Shown here piece after piece: positions 44,617 through 60,396 of a stretch of 64,000 nucleotides of DNA. This DNA is from Nocardioides panaciterrulae (GTDB taxonomy: Bacteria > Actinomycetota > Actinomycetes > Propionibacteriales > Nocardioidaceae), in contig NZ_JACCBG010000001.1 of assembly GCF_013409645.1 (NCBI RefSeq), positions 3,594,001 through 3,658,000 on the forward strand, given 5' to 3'. The notes beneath the pieces are model-generated. The model saw only the letters and a program-made list of their open reading frames with translations. It made no database searches and had not been told where the DNA came from. Position numbers and translations under genes: made by a program. The number at the start of each line of letters is the position of its first letter. Within the stretch, counting starts at the first letter, position 1.

Positions 44617-44702
44617 CGCTGGACCACCGCGGCCACGACGACGATCAGCAGCAGGGCCACCAGGGCCACCGGGATCACGAGTCGACGGTGGCGCGGGTTC
44701 AC
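44613..44702 (-). CDS. 29-residue single-helix membrane microprotein
   Basis: A 29-codon frame starting at the GTG at 44702 that overlaps the stop of the upstream FAD/Fe-S oxidase gene (GTGA), and whose own stop overlaps the GTG of the methyltransferase gene (GTGA). The product has a basic N-terminus (NPRHRR), a hydrophobic helix of about 20 residues (IPVALVALLLIVVVAAVV) and ends QR. No homologue was recognised. The double coupling argues that it is translated. Confidence 0.65.
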   Translation of the reverse strand: MNPRHRRLVIPVALVALLLIVVVAAVVQR

Positions 44703-47515
44703 GCCTCGAGTCTACGAGCGAGCAGCTCGGCCAGATGAATCGCGGGGACGCCGGCGAGGTCGTCCAGCTGGACCCGGCAGGACATGCCGTCAGCGAGCAC
44801 GACCGCGTCGGCGTGGGCGCGCACGGCCGGGAGCAGGTGGGTCTCGGCGATCGCCACCGACACCTCGTAGTGCCCCTTCTCCATGCCGAAGTTGCCGGCC
44901 AGGCCGCAACAGCCGGCGACCTTCGTGACCTGCGCGCCGGCCCTCTCCAGCAGCCGCTGGTCGGCGTCCCAGCCGAGCACCGAGGCGTGGTGGCAGTGCG
45001 GCTGCGCGACCACGTGGACGCCGCTGAGGTCGGGCAGCGGCAGGTCCAGCCGCTCGACCAGCTCGGCGAAGGTCAGCACGCCGAGGTCGACACCGGTCAG
45101 CTCGGCGGCGTCGCTACGCAGCGTGGCCAGGCAGGAGGGCTCGAGGCCGACGACCGGCACCCCGGAGTCGAGGTACGGCGTGAGCGCGGCGACCGTGCGC
45201 TCCATCATCGCCCGGGCCTTGTCGAGCTGGCCGGTGGTGATCCAGGTCAGCCCGCAGCAGGCGTCGTCGGGGATCACCCGGGCGCGCACCCCCACCGAGT
45301 CGAGGTAGCGCAGCGCGGCGTGCCCGTTGTCCGGGAAGAAGTGGTCGCTGAAGGAGTCCGCCCAGATCCACACGTCGGGGGTCGAGCCCCCGGGGGTGCG
45401 CTCCGGCTCGCTCCGGGCCGCCCGAGCCTGCTTCGCGACCGAGCGGCGCAGCGTGGTCGGGGCGAACGACGGGATCGAGCGCCGCTGGTCGATCCCGGCG
45501 GTGGCCTTCGCCAGCCGGGCGACCGGGCCGAGCCGCAGCATCGCGTTGGCCACCGGCGCGACCGGGGCGGTGAGCGCGGCCCACCGCGGGAGCCGGCCGA
45601 GCAGGTAGTGGCTGCGCGGGCGGCGCACGCCCTGCACGTCGTGCTTCTGGTGCAGCGCCTCGGCCTTGTAGGTCGCCATGTCGACACCGGTCGGGCAGTC
45701 CGACGCGCAGCCCTTGCAGGCCAGGCACAGGTCGAGCGCCTCGTCGACGGCCGGGTCGGCCAGCCCGCCCACCAGGGTCCCGTCGAGCGCCTCCTGGAGC
45801 ACCCGGGAGCGGCCCCGGGTGGAGTCCTTCTCCTCGCGGGTGGCCAGGTAGGACGGGCACATCACCCCGTTGGTCTTCGGGGCGACGCACTTGCCGACGC
45901 CGGTGCAGCGGTGCACGGCCCGGCCCATCGAGCCGTCGTCGTGGACGAACCGCAGCGCGGAGTCGACCGACGCGCGCGGTCGGACCGCCCGCAGGTCCGC
46001 GTCCAGCGGTGCGGGATCCACCAGGTTGCCGGGGTTGAGCAGGCCGGCGGGGTCGCAGATCGCCTTGACCGCGCCGAAGAGCGCGATCGACTCCGCGTCG
46101 TACATCAGCGGCAGCAGCTCCGAGCGCGCCCGGCCGTCGCCGTGCTCGCCGGACAGCGAGCCGCCGTGGTCGCGCAGCTTCAGCGCGCAGGCGGTGAGGA
46201 AGTCCCTGAAGACCGTGCGCCCGCGGTCCTGGCCGGGCTCGAACGGGAAGTCGATGCGCACGTGCACGCAGCCGTCGCCGAAGTGGCCGTAGGGCACGCC
46301 GTCGAGCTGGTGCTCGCGCAGCAGCTCGTCGAAGTCGCGCAGCCAGGCGCCGAGGTGCTCGGGCGGGACGGCGGCGTCCTCCCAGCCGGAGTACGCCGGG
46401 GTGCGCAGGCTGCGGGCCGCGAGCCCGGCGCCGTCCTCGCGGATCCGCCACAGCGCCGCGGCCTCGCGGGCGTCGGCGACCACCCGGTGCTCCAGCGCCC
46501 CCGCGACGGCGACCAGCTGCTCGGCCAGCCCTGGGGCGTCCTCGCCGGCGACCTCGGCGAACAGCCAGCCCGCGCCCTTCGGCAGGTCCGGGACGGCACT
46601 GCCCTTGGCGCGGACCAGGTCGACGATCCGGGCGTCGAGGCCCTCGCAGGCGATCAGCCGTCCGGGCGTGGCCGCGAGCAGGGCGGGCACGGCGTCGGCG
46701 GCGTCGGCCATCGAGGGGTAGCCGAGCACGACCAGGTGCCGGTTGCCCTCCTCGGGCACCAGTCGGACCGTGGCCTCGAGGACCAGCCCGAGGGTGCCCT
46801 CGGAGCCGACCAGGAACCGGTCGAGGCGGCGGCCGTTCTCGGGCAGCAGGTGCTCCAGGGAGTAGCCGCTGACCTGACGGGAGAACTGCCCGAAGCCGGT
46901 GCGGACGTGGCCGAGGTGCTGGTCGACCAGGGCGGTGAGCGCGTCCCCGGCCACCCCTCTGGTCGGCCGAGCGCCGTCCGTCCCGGCCGTCGAGACCACC
47001 TCGCCGGTCCCGAAGGCCACGTCCAGGCCGGTGACGTTGTCGGCGGTCCGCCCGTAGCCCAGGGCCCGGGAGCCGCAGGCGTTGTTGCCGATCATGCCGC
47101 CGATCGTGCAGCGGGTGTGCGTGGACGGGTCCGGACCGAACCGCAGCCCGTGCGGCGTCACGGCGCGCTGCAGGTCCGCGTGCACGACCCCGGGCTGGAC
47201 GCGGGCGGTGCGGGACTCCGGGTCGATCTCCAGGACCCGGTTGAGGTGGCGCAGCGTGTCCACGACCAGGCCGGGGCCGACCGCGTTGCCGGCGATCGAC
47301 GTGCCGGCCCCCCGCATGGTGACCGGCACCCCCGTGCTCCGGGCGACGTCGAGGATCGCGAGCAGCTCGTCGCGGTGCCGCGGGCGGGCGACCGCCTGCG
47401 GGACGACGCGGTAGAGCGAGGCGTCGGAGGAGTAGAGCGCCCGGGTCAGCGTCGAGTCGTCGACGTCGGCGACCCCACGGGCCCTGAGCTCGGCAACAAC
47501 GTCGGGCGCGTCCAC
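44699..47515 (-). CDS. FAD-linked oxidase with Fe-S domain (D-lactate/glycolate dehydrogenase-like)
   Basis: A 938-residue fusion. The FAD_binding_4 domain (about 30-260) holds VTMRGAGTSIAGNAVGPGLVVDT and MIGNNACGSRALGYGRTADNV; the oxidase C-terminal domain follows. Then comes a 4Fe-4S region, HRCTGVGKCV and CLACKGCASDCPTGVD, and a CCG domain (CCGLTW, CCGLAGNFG). Such fusions oxidise D-2-hydroxyacids and pass electrons to the quinone pool. The GTG at 47515 follows a TATCGT -10 box by six bases. It heads an operon with a membrane microprotein, a methyltransferase and a propeller protein. Confidence 0.9.
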   Translation of the reverse strand: MDAPDVVAELRARGVADVDDSTLTRALYSSDASLYRVVPQAVARPRHRDELLAILDVARSTGVPVTMRGAGTSIAGNAVGPGLVVDTLRHLNRVLEIDPESRTARVQPGVVHADLQRAVTPHGLRFGPDPSTHTRCTIGGMIGNNACGSRALGYGRTADNVTGLDVAFGTGEVVSTAGTDGARPTRGVAGDALTALVDQHLGHVRTGFGQFSRQVSGYSLEHLLPENGRRLDRFLVGSEGTLGLVLEATVRLVPEEGNRHLVVLGYPSMADAADAVPALLAATPGRLIACEGLDARIVDLVRAKGSAVPDLPKGAGWLFAEVAGEDAPGLAEQLVAVAGALEHRVVADAREAAALWRIREDGAGLAARSLRTPAYSGWEDAAVPPEHLGAWLRDFDELLREHQLDGVPYGHFGDGCVHVRIDFPFEPGQDRGRTVFRDFLTACALKLRDHGGSLSGEHGDGRARSELLPLMYDAESIALFGAVKAICDPAGLLNPGNLVDPAPLDADLRAVRPRASVDSALRFVHDDGSMGRAVHRCTGVGKCVAPKTNGVMCPSYLATREEKDSTRGRSRVLQEALDGTLVGGLADPAVDEALDLCLACKGCASDCPTGVDMATYKAEALHQKHDVQGVRRPRSHYLLGRLPRWAALTAPVAPVANAMLRLGPVARLAKATAGIDQRRSIPSFAPTTLRRSVAKQARAARSEPERTPGGSTPDVWIWADSFSDHFFPDNGHAALRYLDSVGVRARVIPDDACCGLTWITTGQLDKARAMMERTVAALTPYLDSGVPVVGLEPSCLATLRSDAAELTGVDLGVLTFAELVERLDLPLPDLSGVHVVAQPHCHHASVLGWDADQRLLERAGAQVTKVAGCCGLAGNFGMEKGHYEVSVAIAETHLLPAVRAHADAVVLADGMSCRVQLDDLAGVPAIHLAELLARRLEA

Positions 47516-47639
47516 GGGCACACGATAACCGTCGCCGAGGTTCTCGCCGGCGCCGCCGCCGAGGGGTGGATGGGCACGGACCACCCCGCGCCCGGGCCGG
47601 CCGCCCCTCGGGGTCACGCCGGCCTCCATAGGGGGCGGC

Positions 47640-48539
47640 TCAGCGGGCTCCGCGGCGGCGGGCGGCACGCGCGTCCAGCGCCGCCCGGACCACGTCGAGC
47701 ACCGGCCAGTCCTCGCCGCCCAGCGCGTCGATCGGCGCCCAGGCGACCGCGTCGGTGGTCCCGTCGAGCTCCACCACCCGGGGCTCGGCGTCCTCGGGGA
47801 CCGTGGCCTCGAAGACGAGGTGCACCGCGTGGAAGTCCTCGTGCCGGCCGCTGGGCGCGGTGCCGCTGAAGTGCACGTCGTGGACGTCGAGCAGCGCACC
47901 GATCGTGCACGGGACGCCGCACTCCTCCTCCATCTCGCGCTCCAGCGCCTCACGCGGCGACTCCCCGTGGTCGACGCCGCCGCCGGGCAGCGTCCACCAG
48001 CCGGCGTGGTGCCCGCGCGGCGAGATGCGGGTGAGCAGGACCTCGTCCTCGTGCAGCACGAGCGCGTACGCCGCGACCCGCTGCTTGCGGAACGGCCGGT
48101 GGTCGCGCAGCGCCTCGAGGACCATCGGGGCCACCGGCACGGTGCCGTCGAGCACGTCGCGCACCGAGAGCCACGCGGCCTCGGCGGTGGAGCCGTCCAC
48201 CTCGACCACCCGCGGCTCCGGGGCGTCCACCGGCACCCACCCGTCGTAGACGATCCGCAGCGCGTGCGCGTCGATCCGCCGGCCGTCGCGCCAGGCGCTG
48301 GGCACATGGGCGGAGTAGACGCGGGCGGTCTCGCCGACCTCGGCCCGCAGCCCGGTCTCCTCGTGGATCTCGCGGATCACCGCATCCCGGGGGTCCTCGC
48401 CGTGGTCGAGGCCGCCGCCGGGCAGGGTCCACAGCTCCTCGGCGGTGACGACCGGGGCCAGCCGGCTCAGCAGGATCCGGTCGTCGCGCAGGATGACGGC
48501 GTACGCCCCCACGCGCTGGCGCTTCGGCAGGGTCCCCAT
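47640..48539 (-). CDS. Tandem NUDIX hydrolase (two domains fused)
   Basis: A 299-residue protein with two NUDIX folds in a row. The boxes are GGGLDHGEDPRDAVIREIHEETGL (about 43-66) and GGGVDHGESPREALEREMEEECGV (about 190-213); both keep the REUxEExGU metal-binding residues, so both may be active. NUDIX enzymes cleave nucleoside diphosphates linked to other moieties, including damaged nucleotides; the substrate is unknown. The ATG at 48539 lies five bases after the acyltransferase stop. Confidence 0.9.
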   Translation of the reverse strand: MGTLPKRQRVGAYAVILRDDRILLSRLAPVVTAEELWTLPGGGLDHGEDPRDAVIREIHEETGLRAEVGETARVYSAHVPSAWRDGRRIDAHALRIVYDGWVPVDAPEPRVVEVDGSTAEAAWLSVRDVLDGTVPVAPMVLEALRDHRPFRKQRVAAYALVLHEDEVLLTRISPRGHHAGWWTLPGGGVDHGESPREALEREMEEECGVPCTIGALLDVHDVHFSGTAPSGRHEDFHAVHLVFEATVPEDAEPRVVELDGTTDAVAWAPIDALGGEDWPVLDVVRAALDARAARRRGAR

Positions 48540-48544
48540 GGGCC

Positions 48545-49339
48545 TCACCGTAGTGGGTCGTCGACCGTGGGCCCCCAGCTCGGCGGGAGGGCCGCGCGGG
48601 GCACCTCGTCGAGCAACAGCGCCGCCCGCCGGTCGGGCGCGTCCCCGCCCAGGTGGGCGGGGTACCAGGGCGCCCACTCCCCCTCCGCGGGCCGGTGCGC
48701 GGGCAACCGCTGGACCTGCTCCAGCATCGCGGTGAGGGTGTGGCCGAGCCGCTCGGTCAGCCGGGTGAGGTCGTCGCCGGGACACACCGGCAGCGGGGGC
48801 CCGAAGCAGACGTCGACCGGGGCGCCGCGCCGCAGGTCGGGCCGCGGGCGCCGCCCGTGGCGACCCAGCGGCAGCACCCGCTGGCCGCCCCAGACCACGA
48901 CCGGGACCAGCGGCGCACCGGTCTCGACCGCCAGCGCCGCGGCCCCGCGCATCAGCGACCGGACCGTGAACGAGTGCGAGATGCCGGCCTCGGGGAAGAC
49001 GCAGACCGCCTCGCCCTCGCCCAGCAGCCGGCGCGCGGTGAGGTACGCCGCGGCCGGGGCCTCCCGGTCGACCGGGACGTGCCGCATGCCGTCCATCGCG
49101 CGTCCCACCAACGGGGCCCGCCACACGTCGTGCCGGCACAGGAACCGCACCAGCCGTCCGCGCTCGAGCGCCGCCTTCTCGACCAGCACGAAGTCGAGGA
49201 ACGAGCCGTGCACCGACGCCAGCACCACGGGCCCGGACCGCGGCAGGTGCTGCTGGCCGCGCACCCGCACCGAGATGCCCAGCAGCCACAGCAGGACCCG
49301 GCCGAGCACGTTGACCGACCGGTACCAGCCCTCGCGCAT
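48545..49339 (-). CDS. 1-acylglycerol-3-phosphate acyltransferase-like protein (PlsC family)
   Basis: A 264-residue membrane-associated acyltransferase. The HxxxxD catalytic motif is in SVHGSFLDFVLV, and FPEAGISHS is the glycerophosphate-binding motif; RFLCRHDVWRAPLVGRAMDGMRHVPVDRE lies between them. It probably transfers fatty acids to a lipid. Its ATG overlaps the stop of the geranylgeranyl-reductase-like gene by one base (TGATG), and the tandem NUDIX gene follows. Confidence 0.9.
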   Translation of the reverse strand: MREGWYRSVNVLGRVLLWLLGISVRVRGQQHLPRSGPVVLASVHGSFLDFVLVEKAALERGRLVRFLCRHDVWRAPLVGRAMDGMRHVPVDREAPAAAYLTARRLLGEGEAVCVFPEAGISHSFTVRSLMRGAAALAVETGAPLVPVVVWGGQRVLPLGRHGRRPRPDLRRGAPVDVCFGPPLPVCPGDDLTRLTERLGHTLTAMLEQVQRLPAHRPAEGEWAPWYPAHLGGDAPDRRAALLLDEVPRAALPPSWGPTVDDPLR

Positions 49340-50592
49340 CAGCTGAAGGGTGGGCGGGCGTCGCGCGCCAGCGAGCGCCGGCCGGCCCAGCGCCAGACCC
49401 GGGCCGCGCGGTCGCGGTCCTCGTCGGTCACCAGGTTGCCCATCCAGCGCAGCGCCAGCGTCATCAGCCGGTCCGAGCGCATGCCGGCCGGGCCGAGGGT
49501 CGGCAACAGCCGCGGGACCGTCACCAGCCCGGCGAGGCGGCGCGCGATCGAGAACGACTCCCCGTAGAGCTGGCGCAGCAGCGCCGGCCACACGGTGCCG
49601 AGGTCGTCGCCGTCGGCCAGCACCTCGGCGACCAGCCGCCCGGTCTCCAGCCCGTAGTCGATGCCCTCGCCGTTGAGCGGGTTGACACAGCCGGCGGCGT
49701 CGCCGATCAGCGCCCAGTTGGGCCCGGCGACGTGGGAGACCGCACCCCCCATCGGCAGCAGCGCCGAGGTGGGCATCCGCAGCTCCTCGCCGAGCCCGAA
49801 CTCCGCGCGGCGCTCGTCGGCGTAGAAGCGCATCAGGGGCTTGATGGCCACGTCGGCCGGCCGCTTGGCGGTGGCCAGCGTGCCGACGCCGAGGTTCACC
49901 TCGCCGGTCCCGAGCGGGAAGATCCAGCCGTAGCCGGACAGGATCTCGCCGTCGGCTCCCCGCAGCTCGAGGTGCGAGCTGATCCACGGGTCGTCGGACA
50001 TCGTCGAGGAGACGTACGAGCGGCCGGCCACGCCGTACACGGTGTCGCGGTGCCACTCCCGGCCGAGCAGCCTGCCCAGCGGGGAGCGCACGCCGTCGGC
50101 CACGACCAGCCGCCGGCACCGCACCTCGAAGCGGGACGACCCGCCCGCGCCGGTCCGCTCGAACGTCACGGCGACCACGCGGCCGTCCTCGAGGTGCACG
50201 TCGATCGCCTTGGCGCCGTCCACGGCGGTGGCCCCGGCCTTGATCGCGGTCGTGCGCAGGTGGTCGTCCAGCTCGGTGCGGGCCACCGCGGAGCCCCAGT
50301 CGGGCAGCGACCCACCGGGCCAGGGCAACAGCAGCGTCTGCCCGAACCCGTGGGCGCGCAGCCCCTGGTTGACGGTGTGGGCGCGCAGCCAGTCCTCGAG
50401 GCCGAGCCGCTGCAGCTCACCGATCGCGCGGGGCGTCAGCCCGTCGCCGCAGGTCTTGTCCCGGGGGAAGACCGCCGCGTCGGCCAGCACCACGTCCAGT
50501 CCGGCCCGGGCCGACCACGCGGCCGCCGCGGACCCCGCGGGGCCGGCGCCGACGACCAACACGTCGGTGGAGGCGGGAGGCACGGCGTTCAC
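49339..50592 (-). CDS. Geranylgeranyl reductase family FAD-dependent oxidoreductase (MenJ-like)
   Basis: A 417-residue flavoprotein: DVLVVGAGPAGSAAAAWSARAGLDVVLAD binds FAD, PRDKTCGDGLTPRAI is the family signature, and ALIGDAAGCVNPLNGEGIDYGLETGRL the second FAD motif. Relatives saturate isoprenoid chains of menaquinone or archaeal-type lipids; menaquinone reduction is the likely role in an actinobacterium. The start is the GTG at 50592. Acyltransferase and NUDIX genes follow. Confidence 0.9.
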   Translation of the reverse strand: MNAVPPASTDVLVVGAGPAGSAAAAWSARAGLDVVLADAAVFPRDKTCGDGLTPRAIGELQRLGLEDWLRAHTVNQGLRAHGFGQTLLLPWPGGSLPDWGSAVARTELDDHLRTTAIKAGATAVDGAKAIDVHLEDGRVVAVTFERTGAGGSSRFEVRCRRLVVADGVRSPLGRLLGREWHRDTVYGVAGRSYVSSTMSDDPWISSHLELRGADGEILSGYGWIFPLGTGEVNLGVGTLATAKRPADVAIKPLMRFYADERRAEFGLGEELRMPTSALLPMGGAVSHVAGPNWALIGDAAGCVNPLNGEGIDYGLETGRLVAEVLADGDDLGTVWPALLRQLYGESFSIARRLAGLVTVPRLLPTLGPAGMRSDRLMTLALRWMGNLVTDEDRDRAARVWRWAGRRSLARDARPPFS

Positions 50593-50687
50593 GCGCCCGA
50601 TTCTCGCAGGTCACCGGTCGCCGGTCCGCACACCGGTCGGGTCGGGCCTCCCCGTGCGTCGGGTCGGGGCTGCCCGTCGTCCGGCGG

Positions 50688-51197
50688 TCAGGGCCGCCGG
50701 TAGGCCTGGTGCGCCAGCAGGTGCACGTGCGGGTTGCGGCAGCCCCTCGTCGGGTGCGGGACGTACTGGGCGCGGGTCTCGTCGGGGAGGTAGACCCGGA
50801 ACCCGTCGACGTGCGTGGGGTGGCAGCGGCGCTTCGGGTACGGCGCGGTCCGGCCCTGCGCGACCTCGCTGACCACCCGCTGGCCCGGCCGGACCACGAT
50901 CGTGCGGACCCGGCTCGGGGTCCGCTGGGCCGCGGCACCGATCTGGGTGCCGTCACCGTGCCCGACGAACGACAGCCCACCGTAGCCGCGGACGGTGCAC
51001 GCGTGGTCCGAGGTGTTGCGCAGCACGATCCGGCCGTAGACGTGGTTCATGCCGGCGTCCGTGCGGTGGTAGGACGCCGTCAGCTCGGCGTTGGTGCACT
51101 CCGCGGGCCGCGCCTGGGCGGCGCCGGCGGGCGTCACCAACCCGGCGACGACGAGTCCGGCGACGGCGAGCGCGCCGGCCATCTTGATGAGTTTCAC
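50688..51197 (-). CDS. Secreted DUF4232-domain protein
   Basis: A 169-residue exported protein: signal peptide (about 1-29, ending in GAAQA), then a DUF4232 domain with CTNAELTASYHRTDAGMNHVYGRIVLRNTSDHACTVRGYGGLSFVG, in which the two Cys probably form a disulfide. A second Cys pair lies near the C-terminus. The function of the family is unknown. The GTG start has GGAGAG upstream. It lies between the geranylgeranyl-reductase operon and the rpoC terminator. Confidence 0.88.
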   Translation of the reverse strand: MKLIKMAGALAVAGLVVAGLVTPAGAAQARPAECTNAELTASYHRTDAGMNHVYGRIVLRNTSDHACTVRGYGGLSFVGHGDGTQIGAAAQRTPSRVRTIVVRPGQRVVSEVAQGRTAPYPKRRCHPTHVDGFRVYLPDETRAQYVPHPTRGCRNPHVHLLAHQAYRRP

Positions 51198-51281
51198 GAT
51201 CTCTCCTCTCGTTGCAGGAGATAGGACACCGCCGGAGCCCCAGGAGTTGCCGGCCCGGGCGACCTTTTCCCGCAGATGCGC

Positions 51282-51317
51282 GGAGCCCCCGCCACCCTGG
51301 AGGGTGACGGGGGCTCC
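51282..51317 (-). terminator. rpoC terminator
   Basis: GGAGCCCCCG and CGGGGGCTCC flank CACCCT/AGGGTG, giving a long stem with one internal mismatch, 20 bases after the rpoC stop. It probably ends the rpoB-rpoC transcript. Confidence 0.85.
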
Positions 51318-51336
51318 GTGACGAGCGACGAGATCG

Positions 51337-55242
<3,906 letters not shown>

Positions 55243-55292
55243 GATGGCTGCAATCCTTCGTTAGAAATTCTGGTGTGGCTGAGGACTGAGGG

Positions 55293-55322
55293 GGCCGGCG
55301 CGCCGTCGCAGGCGCGCCGGCC
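55293..55322 (-). other. Strong intercistronic hairpin between rpoB and rpoC
   Basis: A 12-bp perfect stem GGCCGGCGCGCC / GGCGCGCCGGCC closes a six-base loop, immediately after the rpoB stop (55329) and about 50 bases before the rpoC start. It could slow polymerase, act as a processing site or protect the upstream mRNA 3' end. Confidence 0.75.
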
Positions 55323-55328
55323 GGATGC

Positions 55329-58793
<3,465 letters not shown>

Positions 58794-58895
58794 GAGGTGT
58801 CCTTCGACGGGTTCGCTCACTTGGGATGGCGCCGGCCCACCACAAAATCAGCCACCGGGTAGGCGATTCGCATTTGAGGGCAGGCGCAAAGCGCT

Positions 58896-58924
58896 ACGGT
58901 ACCCGAAAACGAGGCGCGCCACAA
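58896..58924 (-). promoter_or_regulatory. rpoB promoter
   Basis: On the minus strand TTGTGG (58924-58919), 17 bases, TACCGT (58901-58896). Transcription would start near 58889, giving a leader of about 95 bases. The rest of the 230-base gap to 59050 has no recognisable gene. Confidence 0.6.
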
Positions 58925-59050
58925 CACCGGCATGCACCACGAGGCGAGACGTTGGCGATGATCATGCGCCGCGTGACGGATGTGGTCAAGTGTCCGCGCC
59001 GACGGCGCGGCGCGGCGCCCCCACGCACCGGGCCGGGACGCCGCCCCGGC

Positions 59051-59851
59051 TCAGTTCGACACCGGCGAGCTCACCATGTCGTCGACCAGCCAGTCGCCCC
59101 CGACCCGCTGCATCGTCACCGTCACCTGGTCCTTGTAGACCACCGGCTGCTTCTGCTGCTTGTTGGTCTTCGACTGGTTGACGAACAACAGCACGTCGAC
59201 CCGGTCGTCGCCGGACCGCACGATGCCCGAGGCGACGACGTCGCCCTTCACCACCGCCTGCACGCCCGGGGCGTTCTGCTGGATGACCGCGAACAGCTTG
59301 TCGTACTGCCGGCGGTAGGAGGCGGTCAGGTAGGAGTCCGCCGCCTGTTGGTCCTCGTCGAGCCGGCGATAGTCGTAGGACAGGATCGGGCCGACCGCGC
59401 GCTCGGCGGCGGCCTGGGCCTCCCGCGTCGACTGCTCCACCGAGGCGTCGGACGGCACCTTGACCCACAGCACGGCCGCGGCGACCACCGCGGCGGCGGC
59501 GAGCAGGCCCACCACCGCGAGCAGCCACGCCGGGACGGTGCGGCGGCCGGCCGTCGCCACCACGCCGGATCCGTCCTCGGCACTCGCCTCGGACCGGTCG
59601 CCGTCGGCGGTGGCCGGATCGGCCGGCGTGGCGGTCTCCGGCTCCGACTGGCGGGCCAGCTCGGCGTCGTACGCCGCGCGGCGCTTGCGGTCCAGCAGCA
59701 CCTCGGCGGCCTGGTTGTAGACGCCGAAGCGGCGGTCGGTCGGGTCGAGGTCGGCGATCGCCGCCTTCCACGCGGACCGGATCTCGGCCGGCGAGGCGCT
59801 GTGCTCGAGGCCGAGCAGGTCGTACCAGCTGGGGTTGCCCACCATGGTCAC
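59051..59851 (-). CDS. J-like domain fused to an Mce-associated domain
   Basis: A 266-residue protein. Residues about 6-65 read SWYDLLGLEHSASPAEIRSAWKAAIADLDPTDRRF...NQAAEVLLDRKRRAAYD, the helix pattern of a DnaJ domain, but the HPD triad is replaced by LDPTD. A variable linker, one membrane helix (about 105-130) and an extracytoplasmic Mce-associated (NTF2-like) domain (about 135-266) follow. The GTG at 59851 overlaps the previous stop (GTGA) and has GGAG seven bases upstream. It is the last gene of the mce operon in view. Confidence 0.82.
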   Translation of the reverse strand: MTMVGNPSWYDLLGLEHSASPAEIRSAWKAAIADLDPTDRRFGVYNQAAEVLLDRKRRAAYDAELARQSEPETATPADPATADGDRSEASAEDGSGVVATAGRRTVPAWLLAVVGLLAAAAVVAAAVLWVKVPSDASVEQSTREAQAAAERAVGPILSYDYRRLDEDQQAADSYLTASYRRQYDKLFAVIQQNAPGVQAVVKGDVVASGIVRSGDDRVDVLLFVNQSKTNKQQKQPVVYKDQVTVTMQRVGGDWLVDDMVSSPVSN

Positions 59852-60396
59852 TGGCCCGCTCCGTTCGCTCCGGTCACCGGCATGAAGTTGTCGACCAGCC
59901 ACTTGCCGCCGGTCCGCACCAGCATCACCTTGATGCGGAACGGGATCGGCTCCTGCTGGCCGGCCTTCTTGTAGTCATCGGTGAAGGTGCCGGCGACCAG
60001 CGCCTCGGCGGAGTCGCCGTCGAGGGTCGAAACCCCGGTCGCGAAGACCTTCGCCGTGCGGGAGACGCCGGACTGGGCGACCAGCTGCTCGGCGGTGCCC
60101 GCCTGCTTGTCGAAGGACACGGCGAACTTCGGCGTGATCACGGCCTTCACCCGGCTGCGGTACTCCGGCATCGCGCCCTTGCTGTCGAGCAGATCGGGGC
60201 CGTAGGTGCCCATGCGCAGCATGAACTGGTCGGTCTGCGACATGACCGCCTCCCGCTGCTGCTGGACCTCCTCGGCCTGGCCGCGGCGGCCCGCGACCAG
60301 CCACACCAGGGTGCCGCAGCCGGCCAGCAGCACGAGCACGAGCACGCCGAGCACGGCGACCCGGAAGGTCGCGGCCCGCGAGCGCCCGTCGGTCAC
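59848..60396 (-). CDS. Mce-associated membrane protein
   Basis: A 182-residue protein with a short cytoplasmic tail, one membrane helix (about 10-35) and an extracytoplasmic domain ending VMLVRTGGKWLVDNFMPVTG, typical of Mce-associated proteins that stabilise Mce lipid-transport complexes. The GTG at 60396 overlaps the stop of the upstream mceF-type gene (GTGA). Confidence 0.85.
   Translation of the reverse strand: MTDGRSRAATFRVAVLGVLVLVLLAGCGTLVWLVAGRRGQAEEVQQQREAVMSQTDQFMLRMGTYGPDLLDSKGAMPEYRSRVKAVITPKFAVSFDKQAGTAEQLVAQSGVSRTAKVFATGVSTLDGDSAEALVAGTFTDDYKKAGQQEPIPFRIKVMLVRTGGKWLVDNFMPVTGANGAGQ

Noticed and set aside
44546..47869. A 1107-codon plus-strand frame opposite the FAD/Fe-S oxidase
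   Set aside because: Antisense shadow; all conserved motifs are on the minus strand.
47516..48307. Extension of the FAD/Fe-S oxidase frame upstream through the NUDIX gene to 48307
   Set aside because: The extra sequence is low-complexity and out of frame with the NUDIX gene; the family N-terminus and a -10 box place the start at 47515.
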